NCBI GenBank assembly: GCA_020216785.1
Contig: JAIWNO010000040.1
Span: forward strand, 1-10,000
DNA: 10,000 nucleotides
Direction: 5' to 3'
Source: Desulfomonile sp.
GTDB taxonomy: Bacteria; Desulfobacterota; Desulfomonilia; Desulfomonilales; Desulfomonilaceae
The notes beneath the pieces are model-generated. The model was not told where the DNA came from, did not search any database, and worked only from the letters and a program-made list of their open reading frames with translations. How positions within the stretch are numbered: the first letter of the stretch is position 1; every line of letters starts with the position of its first letter. This document shows positions 1-6,178 of this stretch, piece after piece. The translations under genes and the position numbers were made by a program.

Positions 1-481
1 CGCGGTAGCCACGTTTCACGTTCACGATCTGCCGCAGGGTCCGCTTGTGGACCCACATCAGTGGGAGCGATTTTGCAGCGACGTGCGCAAAGTGGTACGA
101 GGCGAATCGGACGTGGACGAGCTTGTCGCGGCGCGTCGCAGGTCGGGAAGGCTTTTTTTCAGTATTCCGGCCCCGAGTCACCCGCTCAAGGTGGAGATCG
201 ACAACGCCGCCTCGGATAACGCCACAATCGTGGAAGTGTACGCGCTCGACCGGCCCGGTCTGCTCTATGACATTACCCGCCAAATTTACGCGTTGGGTCT
301 GAGCATCACCATAACCAAGATCACAACTGAGGTGGACCTGGCCGCGGACATCTTTTACGTGGTAGACGAAAACGGCAACAAGATTGTAGACTTCGAGCGC
401 CTCAACGAGATCAGGGATAGCCTGCGAGATCACTTGGTCGCGATCGAAGAATCACTCATTGGGGAGCGCAAGTCAGCGTAA
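1..481 (+). CDS. glnD: PII uridylyltransferase/uridylyl-removing enzyme GlnD, C-terminal end (5'-truncated)
   Basis: The reading frame is open from the window edge (first full codon at base 2) to TAA at 479-481, so this is the 3' end of a longer gene. The internal GTG at 47 is not the real start. About 159 residues are visible. The first ones (ATFHVHD, then a D-P-x-x-W-x-x-F helix) fit the end of a first ACT domain. A complete second ACT domain follows, with the signature VEVYALDRPGLLYDI, then ITKITTEVDLAADIFYV and DENGNKI. Tandem C-terminal ACT domains of this kind are the glutamine-sensing part of GlnD, which uridylylates and de-uridylylates PII to control nitrogen assimilation in the cytoplasm. 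The nucleotidyltransferase and HD domains would lie upstream of the window. xerD begins 5 bases after the stop, which suggests co-transcription. An unrelated ACT protein is possible but less likely, given the double-ACT end and the strong match to the GlnD tail pattern. Confidence 0.85.
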   Translation, partial: AVATFHVHDLPQGPLVDPHQWERFCSDVRKVVRGESDVDELVAARRRSGRLFFSIPAPSHPLKVEIDNAASDNATIVEVYALDRPGLLYDITRQIYALGLSITITKITTEVDLAADIFYVVDENGNKIVDFERLNEIRDSLRDHLVAIEESLIGERKSA

Positions 482-486
482 CTCCC

Positions 487-1401
487 ATGACGCCCGAATC
501 CCGGCTCACAGAACTTGACCTTGCAGTTGCCGGTTACCTGGACCATCTCATCGTGGACAGGGGCCTTGCGTCTCTTACGGTCGATTCCTACGCTTACGAC
601 ATGAAGGGCTTTTGCGGCTTCCTCACGGAACGAGGAATCCACAACCCGGCTCGCGTGGACCGGGAAGCCCTCCTGGTTTATCTCGCGTTGCTGGACAGCG
701 AGGGACTCAGCGCAAGGAGCCGGGCTCGGAAGATCTCATGTATCCGCGGATTCTTCCGCTATCTCATTGAACGCGGCCGGTTGAAATCCGATCCGTGCGA
801 GCACATCGAATCACCGCGCCTCCCGCGGCGAATTCCTCACTTCCTCGAACTGAGTGAAGTCGAATCATTGTTCGCCGCGGTGGATCGTTCAACTCTCGAA
901 GGCCGTCGGGATGCCGCGATGCTCGAGCTTGTGTACGCGGCGGGATTGAGGGTTTCGGAATTGGTGGGACTGCGCCTGGAGCAGGTTGACCTGGAGATGG
1001 GCTGTGTCACGGTGCTCGGGAAGGGATCGAAGGAGCGGGTGGTTCCAATGGGCGTCCCCGCATCCAGAGCGATTTTCAATTACTTGGAACAGGTGCGGCC
1101 CCGGCTCCTTTCCGGAACGCGATCCAACGCGGTCTTTGTGACCCGTCGAGGGGCCGCGATGACCCGTCAGGCCTTCTGGAAAATTATCAAGAAATATGCC
1201 CGCGCTGCCGGTATTACAAAAGACATCTCGCCACATACGATGCGGCATTCTTTTGCCACTCACCTCGTCCAGAACAACGCAGACCTCCGCGCGGTGCAAG
1301 TGATGCTCGGCCACGCCGACATCTCCACTACCGAGATCTATACCCACGTGGCGCAGCAGCGTCTCAAGCACCTCCACTCGGTCTGTCACCCGAGAGGTTA
1401 A
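487..1401 (+). CDS. xerD: Tyrosine recombinase XerD (chromosome dimer resolution)
   Basis: This 304-residue protein has the usual Xer length. An N-terminal core-binding (SAM-like) domain spans about residues 13-98 (the YLDHLIVDRGLA and TVDSYAYDMKGF segments), and the catalytic domain about 115-300. All expected catalytic residues are present: R155 in AGLRVSEL, K179 in GKGSKER, H250 and R253 in the H-T-M-R-H box, H276 in MLGH, and the nucleophile Y285 in IYTHV. Their spacing matches E. coli XerD almost residue for residue. With its XerC partner, XerD resolves chromosome dimers at dif near the division septum. XerC and XerD are hard to separate by eye; the ADISTTEIYTHV block favours XerD, and single-Xer systems also exist. 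The ATG at 487 lies 5 bases after glnD. No strong ribosome binding site is adjacent, so translational coupling to glnD is plausible. No integrase-type extension, attachment site or phage gene is visible, which argues for the housekeeping role. Confidence 0.9.
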   Translation: MTPESRLTELDLAVAGYLDHLIVDRGLASLTVDSYAYDMKGFCGFLTERGIHNPARVDREALLVYLALLDSEGLSARSRARKISCIRGFFRYLIERGRLKSDPCEHIESPRLPRRIPHFLELSEVESLFAAVDRSTLEGRRDAAMLELVYAAGLRVSELVGLRLEQVDLEMGCVTVLGKGSKERVVPMGVPASRAIFNYLEQVRPRLLSGTRSNAVFVTRRGAAMTRQAFWKIIKKYARAAGITKDISPHTMRHSFATHLVQNNADLRAVQVMLGHADISTTEIYTHVAQQRLKHLHSVCHPRG

Positions 1402-1454
1402 GCGCGCCGGGACAGTGCCCAGTCCAAAGGCCCAGTGACGCCAGAGGTGTGCAA

Positions 1455-1475
1455 GGGCGGGGCTGAGACCCGCCC
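1455..1475. terminator. GC-rich hairpin between convergent xerD and dctM
   Basis: GGGCGGG (1455-1461) pairs perfectly with CCCGCCC (1469-1475) around a 7-base loop. It sits in the 119-base gap where xerD (+) and dctM (-) converge, as expected for a shared transcription barrier. Neither strand has a proper T-run after the stem (CTAAAA on the plus strand, TTGC on the minus strand). It may therefore act weakly, or as an mRNA 3'-end stabiliser rather than a classical intrinsic terminator. Confidence 0.4.
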
Positions 1476-1520
1476 CTAAAATGCGCTCTACGGCTGGTTG
1501 AATGGGAATGGCTGTTGCGG

Positions 1521-2822
1521 TCACGGCATAATGTAATTCGGCAGCCAGAGCGAAATCTGCGGGAAGAACAAGAGAATAAGCATACAAATGACCATGCCGA
1601 GGATGTAGGGGTAGATCCCCTTGTACACCGTATTCACCGGCACCTTCACCACCCCTGAGACAACGAAGGCATTGATTGCCATGGGCGGTAAAATGACTCC
1701 GATCATGGTAATCACGGACACCATGACTCCGAACCAGATCGGATCGTACCCGAGTTTGAGTACCACCGGGAGGAAAATCGGGGTGGCAAGGATAAGGAAC
1801 GCCAGGTCTTCGATGAACGAGCCGCCAATAAGGTATACACCAATGATGATGAGTATGATCACGTGCTTGTCAACGGCAAGACTTTCCAACCAAGTGGCCA
1901 CAATGTACGGGGTCCTGGTCACCGCAAAAAAGTGACCGAGGATCGTTGCGCCTGCAACGAGCATCAGCACCATGCAACCGATACGGAGCGTTTCCATGAC
2001 CGCCTGCACAAAGCGCTTCGGATTCATATCGCGCTTGGCCGCGGTGAGGATTAACACTGCGAGCGTCCCGACGCTGCCTGCTTCCGTCGGAGTGAAGAAT
2101 CCCCACATGAGACCGCCCACCACCACGAGGAAGATTGCCCCAACGAGCGCAACAGGCGGCAACGAAGCGAACCGCTCCTTCCACGTGGAGCGCTCCCCTT
2201 TCGGGCCAAGTGAGGGGTTTATCATGCACCAGACGATAAGGGTGGTAGCGAAGGAAAAGGCGAGCATCAGCCCGGGGATGATTCCTGCCAGAAACAGCCT
2301 GCCAATAGAGGTCTCCGTAAGGATTCCGTAAATGATAAGCACCACGCTGGGCGGTATGAGGATTCCCAGCGTTCCGACCGTTGCGACGGTGCCGCACGAA
2401 AGCCGTCGGTCATAGCCGTACCGGTCCATCTCCGGCACAGCGATTGTCGCGAACGTTGCAGCAGTAGCCGGCGAGGAGCCGCATATCGCTTTGAACGCGG
2501 TTGCCGCGGCCACGGTCCCGACCGCCAGACCTCCAGGAATGTGCCCAATGAACTTGTATGCGCAATCGTACAAGTTGCGCGCCACACCGCCGCTTGCTCC
2601 TACCTGTCCCATGAGAACGAACATCGGTATGACCGTGAGCCCGTATGACGAGAGCACGCTAAAGACATCCTTGGCGACAAGATTGAGGGCCGCGTCCACA
2701 TTCACGATCCAGGCAAATCCGATGAACCCGGCCAACGCCATGGAAAAACCGATCTCCAGTCCCATCAGAAAGAAGACAAACAGCAAAAGGATTACGAGGA
2801 AGCCGATCATCCCGAAACTCAT
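1521..2822 (-). CDS. dctM: TRAP transporter large permease subunit (DctM family)
   Basis: The product has 433 residues, the normal DctM length, and is hydrophobic throughout with about 12 predicted membrane segments. Diagnostic stretches are IPMFVLMGQ (residues about 65-73), the ICGSSPATAATFATIAVPEM motif (about 113-132) followed by RYGYDRRL, and GTLGILIPPSVVLIIYGI (about 149-166). The second half carries the matching inverted repeat (GGSFIEDLAFLILATPIFLPV and GVILPPMAINAFVV). DctM forms the inner-membrane elevator-type channel that uses a sodium gradient to move solute delivered by the periplasmic DctP. The ATG at 2822 follows a GGAGGG ribosome binding site with 7-base spacing. The start overlaps the dctQ stop as ATGA, so the two are translationally coupled. 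It is the last gene of the TRAP set. Substrate cannot be read from this subunit. Confidence 0.95.
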   Translation of the reverse strand: MSFGMIGFLVILLLFVFFLMGLEIGFSMALAGFIGFAWIVNVDAALNLVAKDVFSVLSSYGLTVIPMFVLMGQVGASGGVARNLYDCAYKFIGHIPGGLAVGTVAAATAFKAICGSSPATAATFATIAVPEMDRYGYDRRLSCGTVATVGTLGILIPPSVVLIIYGILTETSIGRLFLAGIIPGLMLAFSFATTLIVWCMINPSLGPKGERSTWKERFASLPPVALVGAIFLVVVGGLMWGFFTPTEAGSVGTLAVLILTAAKRDMNPKRFVQAVMETLRIGCMVLMLVAGATILGHFFAVTRTPYIVATWLESLAVDKHVIILIIIGVYLIGGSFIEDLAFLILATPIFLPVVLKLGYDPIWFGVMVSVITMIGVILPPMAINAFVVSGVVKVPVNTVYKGIYPYILGMVICMLILLFFPQISLWLPNYIMP

Positions 2823-3298
2823 GGCTCAACCCTCCGCCTCTCGAATATTTCCACGAGGAGAACCACGCACTCAATCAAACAGCAGATCGCCAAGCCGTAC
2901 GCAACGGGATAGAACGGCCACCCGAGCGTCATCGTGGTCTCTCCGCTCTTCAGGAAATCATTTCCCAGGATCCAGAGGTTCCATCCCATAATGAAGAACA
3001 ACCCGACTCCCAACAATCGGGTGACCACTCTCAACAAGGTTTGCCATGCCTCGGGCAACTTGGTGGTGAGAAAGTCCATTATCACGTGCCCTTGAACCCT
3101 TGTGGTTTGTGGTATTGCAAACCCCACCATTATTGCGCCAAGAATCCCTACGAGCTCGTATGTCCCCATTATGGGGCGTCTGAAGATTCGCAGGATCACG
3201 TCTGAACACGTCAGCACAACGCTTGCGGTCATCGCGATCCCCGCTATGGTGAACATCACACGTGAGACGGTTGTCGTCAAAGCCACGAGCGTCTTCAC
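2819..3298 (-). CDS. dctQ: TRAP transporter small permease subunit (DctQ family)
   Basis: The 159-residue membrane protein has four hydrophobic helices at about residues 14-34, 47-65, 92-110 and 128-150, the standard DctQ topology. Family-typical pieces are RIFRRPIMGTYELVG (about 37-51), IPQTTRVQGHVIMDFL (about 62-77) and an ESGETT-like KSGETTMTLGWPFYP (about 117-131). DctQ scaffolds the DctM channel and is needed for DctP docking. I chose the GTG at 3298 because it sits just after a strong AGGAGGTG. The frame stays open upstream to an ATG at 3403, but those 35 residues (cysteine- and glycine-rich, not helical) do not look like DctQ. It overlaps dctM by four bases at its 3' end. It is separated from dctP by an unusually long 354-base gap. 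Confidence 0.9.
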   Translation of the reverse strand: MKTLVALTTTVSRVMFTIAGIAMTASVVLTCSDVILRIFRRPIMGTYELVGILGAIMVGFAIPQTTRVQGHVIMDFLTTKLPEAWQTLLRVVTRLLGVGLFFIMGWNLWILGNDFLKSGETTMTLGWPFYPVAYGLAICCLIECVVLLVEIFERRRVEP

Positions 3299-3300
3299 AG

Positions 3301-3308
3301 CACCTCCT
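3301..3308 (-). promoter_or_regulatory. Ribosome binding site that fixes the dctQ start
   Basis: On the minus strand, AGGAGGTG lies directly before the GTG at 3298, with 4 bases between AGGAGG and the start codon. The spacing is slightly short but the match to the 16S tail is nearly complete. No other start codon in this frame has a comparable site, so it supports the GTG over the upstream ATG at 3403. Confidence 0.6.
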
Positions 3309-3478
3309 ATTCCGTTGACCCCGCAGCAAGTACAGAGTCCGAGGTGGTAACGAACTCCGGGGGACCGATCCGCACAGCGGTAAGGGCCCCAATTTTTGTC
3401 CACACACTGTGCCCGGACGGAAGCGGTACCGGGACTTGGTAGCCGATTTCATAATTCCGGTCACACATATTGCCTTTT

Positions 3479-3567
3479 GGAGATCGCTCCGTGGCTCTGC
3501 TCCTCGCAATAGCAGGTCCGGATGTGTCATTGCCACCCCACTGAACAACGGGGGGAAGCAATCTCTT
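3479..3567. repeat. Dispersed palindromic repeat, copy 1 (units tail-to-tail)
   Basis: The right half contains TCATTGC (3527-3533) and GAAGCAATCTCTT (3555-3567). It folds on itself, with ATTGC pairing to GCAAT and CCCC to GGGG. The left half (GGAGATCGCTCC at 3479-3490 to GCAATA at 3506-3511) is an imperfect reverse complement of the same unit. The same TCATTGC...GAAGCAATCTCTT unit recurs at 9951-9979. Two copies in 10 kb, both outside genes, indicate a REP/BIME-like dispersed intergenic element. Confidence 0.6.
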
Positions 3568-3572
3568 TCGAC

Positions 3573-3588
3573 TCGGATACGTATCCGA
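3573..3588. repeat. 16-base perfect palindrome
   Basis: TCGGATAC (3573-3580) is followed immediately by its exact reverse complement GTATCCGA (3581-3588). It lies 64 bases downstream of the dctP stop, just outside the dispersed repeat. It could be a dimeric-regulator site or an RNA hairpin with a 6-bp stem and ACGT loop. No T-run follows on the minus strand, so it is not a classical terminator. Confidence 0.5.
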
Positions 3589-3613
3589 ATTTGAGAAATG
3601 GCGTACCTGGCGT

Positions 3614-3635
3614 CCAGTGCCGTCCGCGGCACCAA
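3614..3635 (-). other. RNA hairpin just after dctP stop codon
   Basis: GTGCCG (3617-3622) pairs with CGGCAC (3627-3632) around the 4-base loop TCCG. In the minus-strand RNA three G-U wobble pairs can extend the stem to 9 pairs. It begins about 17 bases after the dctP stop. No U-tract follows, so it may protect the dctP message end rather than stop transcription. Confidence 0.35.
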
Positions 3636-3652
3636 CCTCCGTCACAAATGGT

Positions 3653-4678
3653 TTACGGGTTGTTCTTCAGCCACTCGAGGCAGAACTTCAGGGCCTCCTC
3701 GCCCGGGAGACCCTTGGCCTTCATGTCTTGCACATACTCGTCGAGAATGGGACGGACTTTCTCGGCCCAGAGCGCATCCTCTTCCTTGGTCAATTCGATG
3801 AACTTGTGGCCTTTGGTCAGACTGTACTCTTCTCCTTCCTTGTCCATCGCGTCCCAGTTCTTGCCGGTCTTCTCGATCCACTCCTCATTGACCTGTTCAA
3901 TGATATCCTGCACGTTTTTCGGAAGTGACTCCCACTTCTTCTTGTTCATCACCACAAAGAAGCCGAGACTGTATGCGCTGCCAAGGTTACGGGTGGTGTA
4001 GTTGGTCACTTCGGCGAACTTCCACCCCTTTAGCGTCTCGATAGGAGACATGACGCCTACCGCTACGCCTTTCTTGAGGGCTTCGTACGTTTCAGTCTGG
4101 GCCATGGCGACCGGTGTTCCGCCAAGCGCTTTGACGACCTTCGAGGTCGTTCCGGTGCAGCGGATCTTCATACCCTTGAGCTGGTCCATCTTCGAGACTG
4201 GTGTTTCCGTGGTGTGAAGGATCCCGGGGCCGTGCGCGTGCAAATACATTACCTTCACGTCATCGAACTCTTTAGGCTTAAACTTCTTGTAATAGGCATT
4301 GATGAGTCGAGTCGCCTGCAGGCCGTTCTTGTAACCGAGCGGCATGTCGATCACTTCCGTAAGCGGAAATCGACCTTTTGTGTAGCTCAGGACAGACAAG
4401 CCGAGGTCGGAAATGCCTTTGACCACACCGTCGTAGCACTGGTCGCCGGGCGTGAGAGTGCCGCCGGGGAACATATTGATTTTGACCGCGCCATTCGTTC
4501 GTTTCTCAATTTCCTTGCCCCACTCGACCGCCAGGATCGCATTTCCATGCGTAGCAGGGAACAGTGTCGAGTAGCTCAGTTCGACTGCAGCGCCGAGCGC
4601 CGATCCGGTAAACGTTATTCCCGCCACAAGAGCGACAATCAGTCCGTATACCAACGTTGACAAAGTTCTGTTACCCAT
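3653..4678 (-). CDS. dctP: TRAP transporter periplasmic solute-binding protein (DctP family)
   Basis: The 341-residue protein has a clear Sec signal peptide: basic N-terminus MGNRT, hydrophobic core at about 8-24, and a likely cleavage after GSALGA near residue 30. There is no lipobox cysteine. The mature part matches the DctP fold: early strand ELSYSTLFPATHGNA, then MFPGGTLTPGDQCYDGVVKG, DLGLSVLSYTKGRFPL, and the signature LKGMKIRCTGTTSKVVKALGG (about 167-187). That signature contains R173, equivalent to the arginine that usually clamps a substrate carboxylate. VGVMSPIETLKGWKFAEV and the FFVVMNKKKWESLP region complete the pattern. It captures solute in the periplasm and hands it to DctQM. 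The carboxylate preference is a family inference and the exact substrate is unknown. The ATG at 4678 follows AGGAGG with 8-base spacing. dctQM lies downstream across a structured 354-base gap, and a response regulator gene lies 199 bases upstream. Confidence 0.93.
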   Translation of the reverse strand: MGNRTLSTLVYGLIVALVAGITFTGSALGAAVELSYSTLFPATHGNAILAVEWGKEIEKRTNGAVKINMFPGGTLTPGDQCYDGVVKGISDLGLSVLSYTKGRFPLTEVIDMPLGYKNGLQATRLINAYYKKFKPKEFDDVKVMYLHAHGPGILHTTETPVSKMDQLKGMKIRCTGTTSKVVKALGGTPVAMAQTETYEALKKGVAVGVMSPIETLKGWKFAEVTNYTTRNLGSAYSLGFFVVMNKKKWESLPKNVQDIIEQVNEEWIEKTGKNWDAMDKEGEEYSLTKGHKFIELTKEEDALWAEKVRPILDEYVQDMKAKGLPGEEALKFCLEWLKNNP

Positions 4679-4710
4679 GCGCCCTTCCTCCTTGCTGCGA
4701 TTTTCAGAAC

Positions 4711-4812
4711 ACCTTCAGGCTCGCTTCGGTCCGTCGCAGAGGCTTCGGGCGAACAAACATCTCCGCATGCGGGCCGGTCCATTGCCGCCGTCAGGTGCGA
4801 CCTTCAGGCTCG
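4711..4812. repeat. Pair of 13-base direct repeats upstream of dctP
   Basis: The sequence ACCTTCAGGCTCG occurs exactly twice, at 4711-4723 and 4800-4812. The copies are 89 bases apart start to start, both within the 199-base gap between the response regulator stop and the dctP start. The nearer copy lies about 33 bases before the dctP ATG, close to the expected core promoter. They could be operator sites for a dctP regulator. No convincing sigma70 or sigma54 promoter was found between them. Confidence 0.4.
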
Positions 4813-4877
4813 ATGGCTACGTAGAGCGGCTGGAGGCGTTTCGTCCGTGAGCCGTTTCCGCGGGACAATTAACGCGT

Positions 4878-5363
4878 TCAATATTGATAAGGAGGCGTTC
4901 GCGGTCGTTCCAACTCGTCCCACTCCAATCCCAGTCGTTCCTTGAAGAACGGGCCCAGTCGGGCAAAAAGCCGTTCCCAATGGTCTTTCCCTTCCTGAAC
5001 GCACTGAAGGATCTCCGCGACGAGTTCAGGTAAACGTGCCAGCTCCTCCTTGGGAAGGAACGAGAATGCCCCCAGCCGTACTGCTTTGTTGACATTATCG
5101 ATAGAGACGGCATGAGCGGTCAGCATGGCCGCAGGCTGCTTGCGTGTCACACACTCTTGGAGCAGGGCGAAACCGTCAACGCCCATAATGTCCAAGATTA
5201 CCAGATCGTAGCGTTCGGTGGCGATTAAGCGCCGCGCGGTTTCAAAGTCGATCGCGGTGACAACCTGACAGGTCTCAAGCTCTTCCCTGACGATGTCGAG
5301 CACATCGGGCTCATCATCGACGGCCAGGATCCTCTTGCCGTTGAGAATGTCGAATGCGGTCAT
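4878..5363 (-). CDS. Response regulator, receiver domain with short C-terminal tail
   Basis: From the ATG at 5363 the product has 161 residues. Residues about 10-122 form a receiver (REC) domain with all key positions intact: acidic pair D16-D17 (ILAVDDEPD), phospho-acceptor D58 (LVILDIM), T82 (MLTAHA) and K105 (FLPKEE). It should be phosphorylated by a histidine kinase, which is not in this window. After the receiver domain comes a tail of about 40 residues with an aromatic, basic pattern (KDHWERLFARLGPFFKERLG). It does not resemble a helix-turn-helix, GGDEF or AAA+ output domain, so direct DNA binding is not indicated. An in-frame GTG at 5372 would add three residues; neither start has a strong ribosome binding site. 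Its place upstream of dctP on the same strand suggests, but does not prove, a link to TRAP-mediated uptake. Family call is firm; specific role is unknown. Confidence 0.85.
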   Translation of the reverse strand: MTAFDILNGKRILAVDDEPDVLDIVREELETCQVVTAIDFETARRLIATERYDLVILDIMGVDGFALLQECVTRKQPAAMLTAHAVSIDNVNKAVRLGAFSFLPKEELARLPELVAEILQCVQEGKDHWERLFARLGPFFKERLGLEWDELERPRTPPYQY

Positions 5364-5472
5364 TGCTCTCACATTGGGTGTTGTGGAATAAATCTACCGT
5401 TACACCGGAACCGCTCATCCTGCTCCGGCTACCCTCGTGAAAACCGACTGTCAAACCGCTGATATTCGAGCG

Positions 5473-5501
5473 AGCGTACCGGATCGTCCGGCCCCTGTCA
5501 A
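5473..5501 (-). promoter_or_regulatory. Candidate sigma70 promoter for the response regulator
   Basis: On the minus strand a perfect TTGACA (-35, bases 5501-5496) is followed after exactly 17 bases by TACGCT (-10, 5478-5473), which keeps the T, A and final T most conserved in the -10 box. Transcription would start near 5466, about 100 bases before the response regulator start codon. Confidence 0.45.
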
Positions 5502-5637
5502 TAGCTTTTGGACGCATCCGCGCGTCATCAACATCTTTCGACGGCTCCGCAGCGCCGATCTCTCTGACCGTTCAGACGGCGTGCGGTGTTTCGCCGCTTT
5601 CCCAGGGAGTCACAGTTTATCAAAATCATCAGATGAC

Positions 5638-5660
5638 AAAAAATCCGGTGAATTCGGATT
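5638..5660 (-). terminator. Weak intrinsic terminator candidate
   Basis: On the minus strand AATCCG and CGGATT form a 6-bp stem around a 7-base loop, and the second arm runs straight into TTTT (six Ts in all, then G). It lies between the two promoter candidates of this region. It could end transcripts arriving from the methyltransferase side or from the upstream promoter candidate. The short stem makes it uncertain. Confidence 0.3.
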
Positions 5661-5710
5661 CGATTCAGGCTGCATCGCGACTTGTTCTCTATAGAGACCA
5701 GACTATCTGT

Positions 5711-5739
5711 ATGATGAACTTCCCGCGCGAAACTGTCAA
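5711..5739 (-). promoter_or_regulatory. Second, weaker sigma70 promoter candidate
   Basis: On the minus strand a perfect TTGACA (5739-5734) is followed after 17 bases by CATCAT (5716-5711), which matches four of six -10 positions. It points toward the response regulator, about 330 bases away, with the terminator candidate at 5638-5660 in between. No small gene was recognised directly after it. Confidence 0.25.
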
Positions 5740-5856
5740 GAAAAAATCCGCCTGAAAGGATCGCGGTGGGGATTTAGTCATGCGAGAAGGCGCACGAACT
5801 TTATTTCACCTTGGAGCAGGCAGGGCACATCGATAGGAGGCCGGGGCGGACCAGCG

Positions 5857-6055
5857 GAGACTGTCTCAAAACTCGGGAGAAGTTGAAAATCATGGCACGA
5901 TCGAGTCTGGGGTCCGTCTTTGTCACCCTCACCCCGGCCTCCCATATGGAGAGGGAGTTTGTGGAGACACTTTTCAGTCATCTCTCCCTGAGGGAGAAAG
6001 TTGGGAGTGTATTCATGCTACTTTTCACCGTTTCTGGGAGCCTTGAGACACTCTC
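5857..6055. repeat. About 200-bp palindromic element with imperfect terminal inverted repeats (MITE-like)
   Basis: The left end GAGACTGTCTCAAAACTC (5857-5874) matches the reverse complement of the right end (6055-6038) at 15 of 18 positions. Weaker similarity continues inward over about 20 more bases (GTTGAAAA on the left, GGTGAAAA on the right). Inside are smaller symmetric pieces: a TCTCCCT-G-AGGGAGA palindrome (5983-5997) and a CCTCCCATATGGAGAGG-like segment around 5938-5954. It encodes no transposase. The architecture is that of a non-autonomous mobile or dispersed intergenic repeat. No target-site duplication was seen at the ends. Confidence 0.4.
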
Positions 6056-6178
6056 TGCACCCTGCAACTATTCATATCACGCCCCATTCTGGGCACTTAC
6101 AGCGACGTTCATCGAAGGAACGGTTCCACATTATTGTCCCGCAGGAATCCGATCCAGGGTGCGCCGGGCATTAACCCG

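Larger units (their letters stand above)
3299..3652. other. Gene-free gap between dctP and dctQ, rich in secondary structure
   Basis: This 354-base interval holds no credible coding region. It contains, in order of minus-strand transcription, a hairpin just after the dctP stop (3635-3614), a 16-base perfect palindrome (3588-3573), a dispersed palindromic repeat (3567-3479), and about 170 bases without recognised features up to the dctQ ribosome binding site. No convincing promoter for dctQM was seen, so dctPQM may be one transcript passing through the structured gap. Confidence 0.6.
5364..6178. other. 815-base gene-free region upstream of the response regulator
   Basis: No open frame here has convincing protein character. 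The longest, plus-strand 5811-6251, runs into the 3' end of the methyltransferase gene and has low-complexity composition. The region contains two sigma70-like promoter candidates facing the response regulator (5473-5501 and 5711-5739), a hairpin with T-run between them (5638-5660), and an element of about 200 bp with imperfect terminal inverted repeats (5857-6055). The stretch 6056-6178 shows only an 8-bp inverted pair (GCACCCTG at 6057-6064 and CAGGGTGC at 6155-6162). Confidence 0.6.

Noticed and set aside
487..1401. Tyrosine recombinase as an integrase of a mobile element
   Set aside because: Length, active-site spacing and the glnD neighbour fit a housekeeping Xer protein. No attachment-site duplication, excisionase or phage gene is present.
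889..1587. 232-codon minus-strand open frame opposite xerD
   Set aside because: It overlaps the catalytic domain of xerD and the end of dctM, and shows no family pattern.
3299..3403. Upstream ATG start adding 35 residues to DctQ
   Set aside because: The added residues do not form a membrane segment or match DctQ, and AGGAGGTG directly precedes the GTG at 3298.
3479..3567. CRISPR-like repeat
   Set aside because: There is no regular repeat-spacer series. The two similar units are palindromic and 6 kb apart.
5437..5694. 85-codon plus-strand open frame
   Set aside because: Composition is serine/arginine/aspartate-rich without pattern, it has no convincing ribosome binding site, and it overlaps the promoter and terminator candidates on the other strand.
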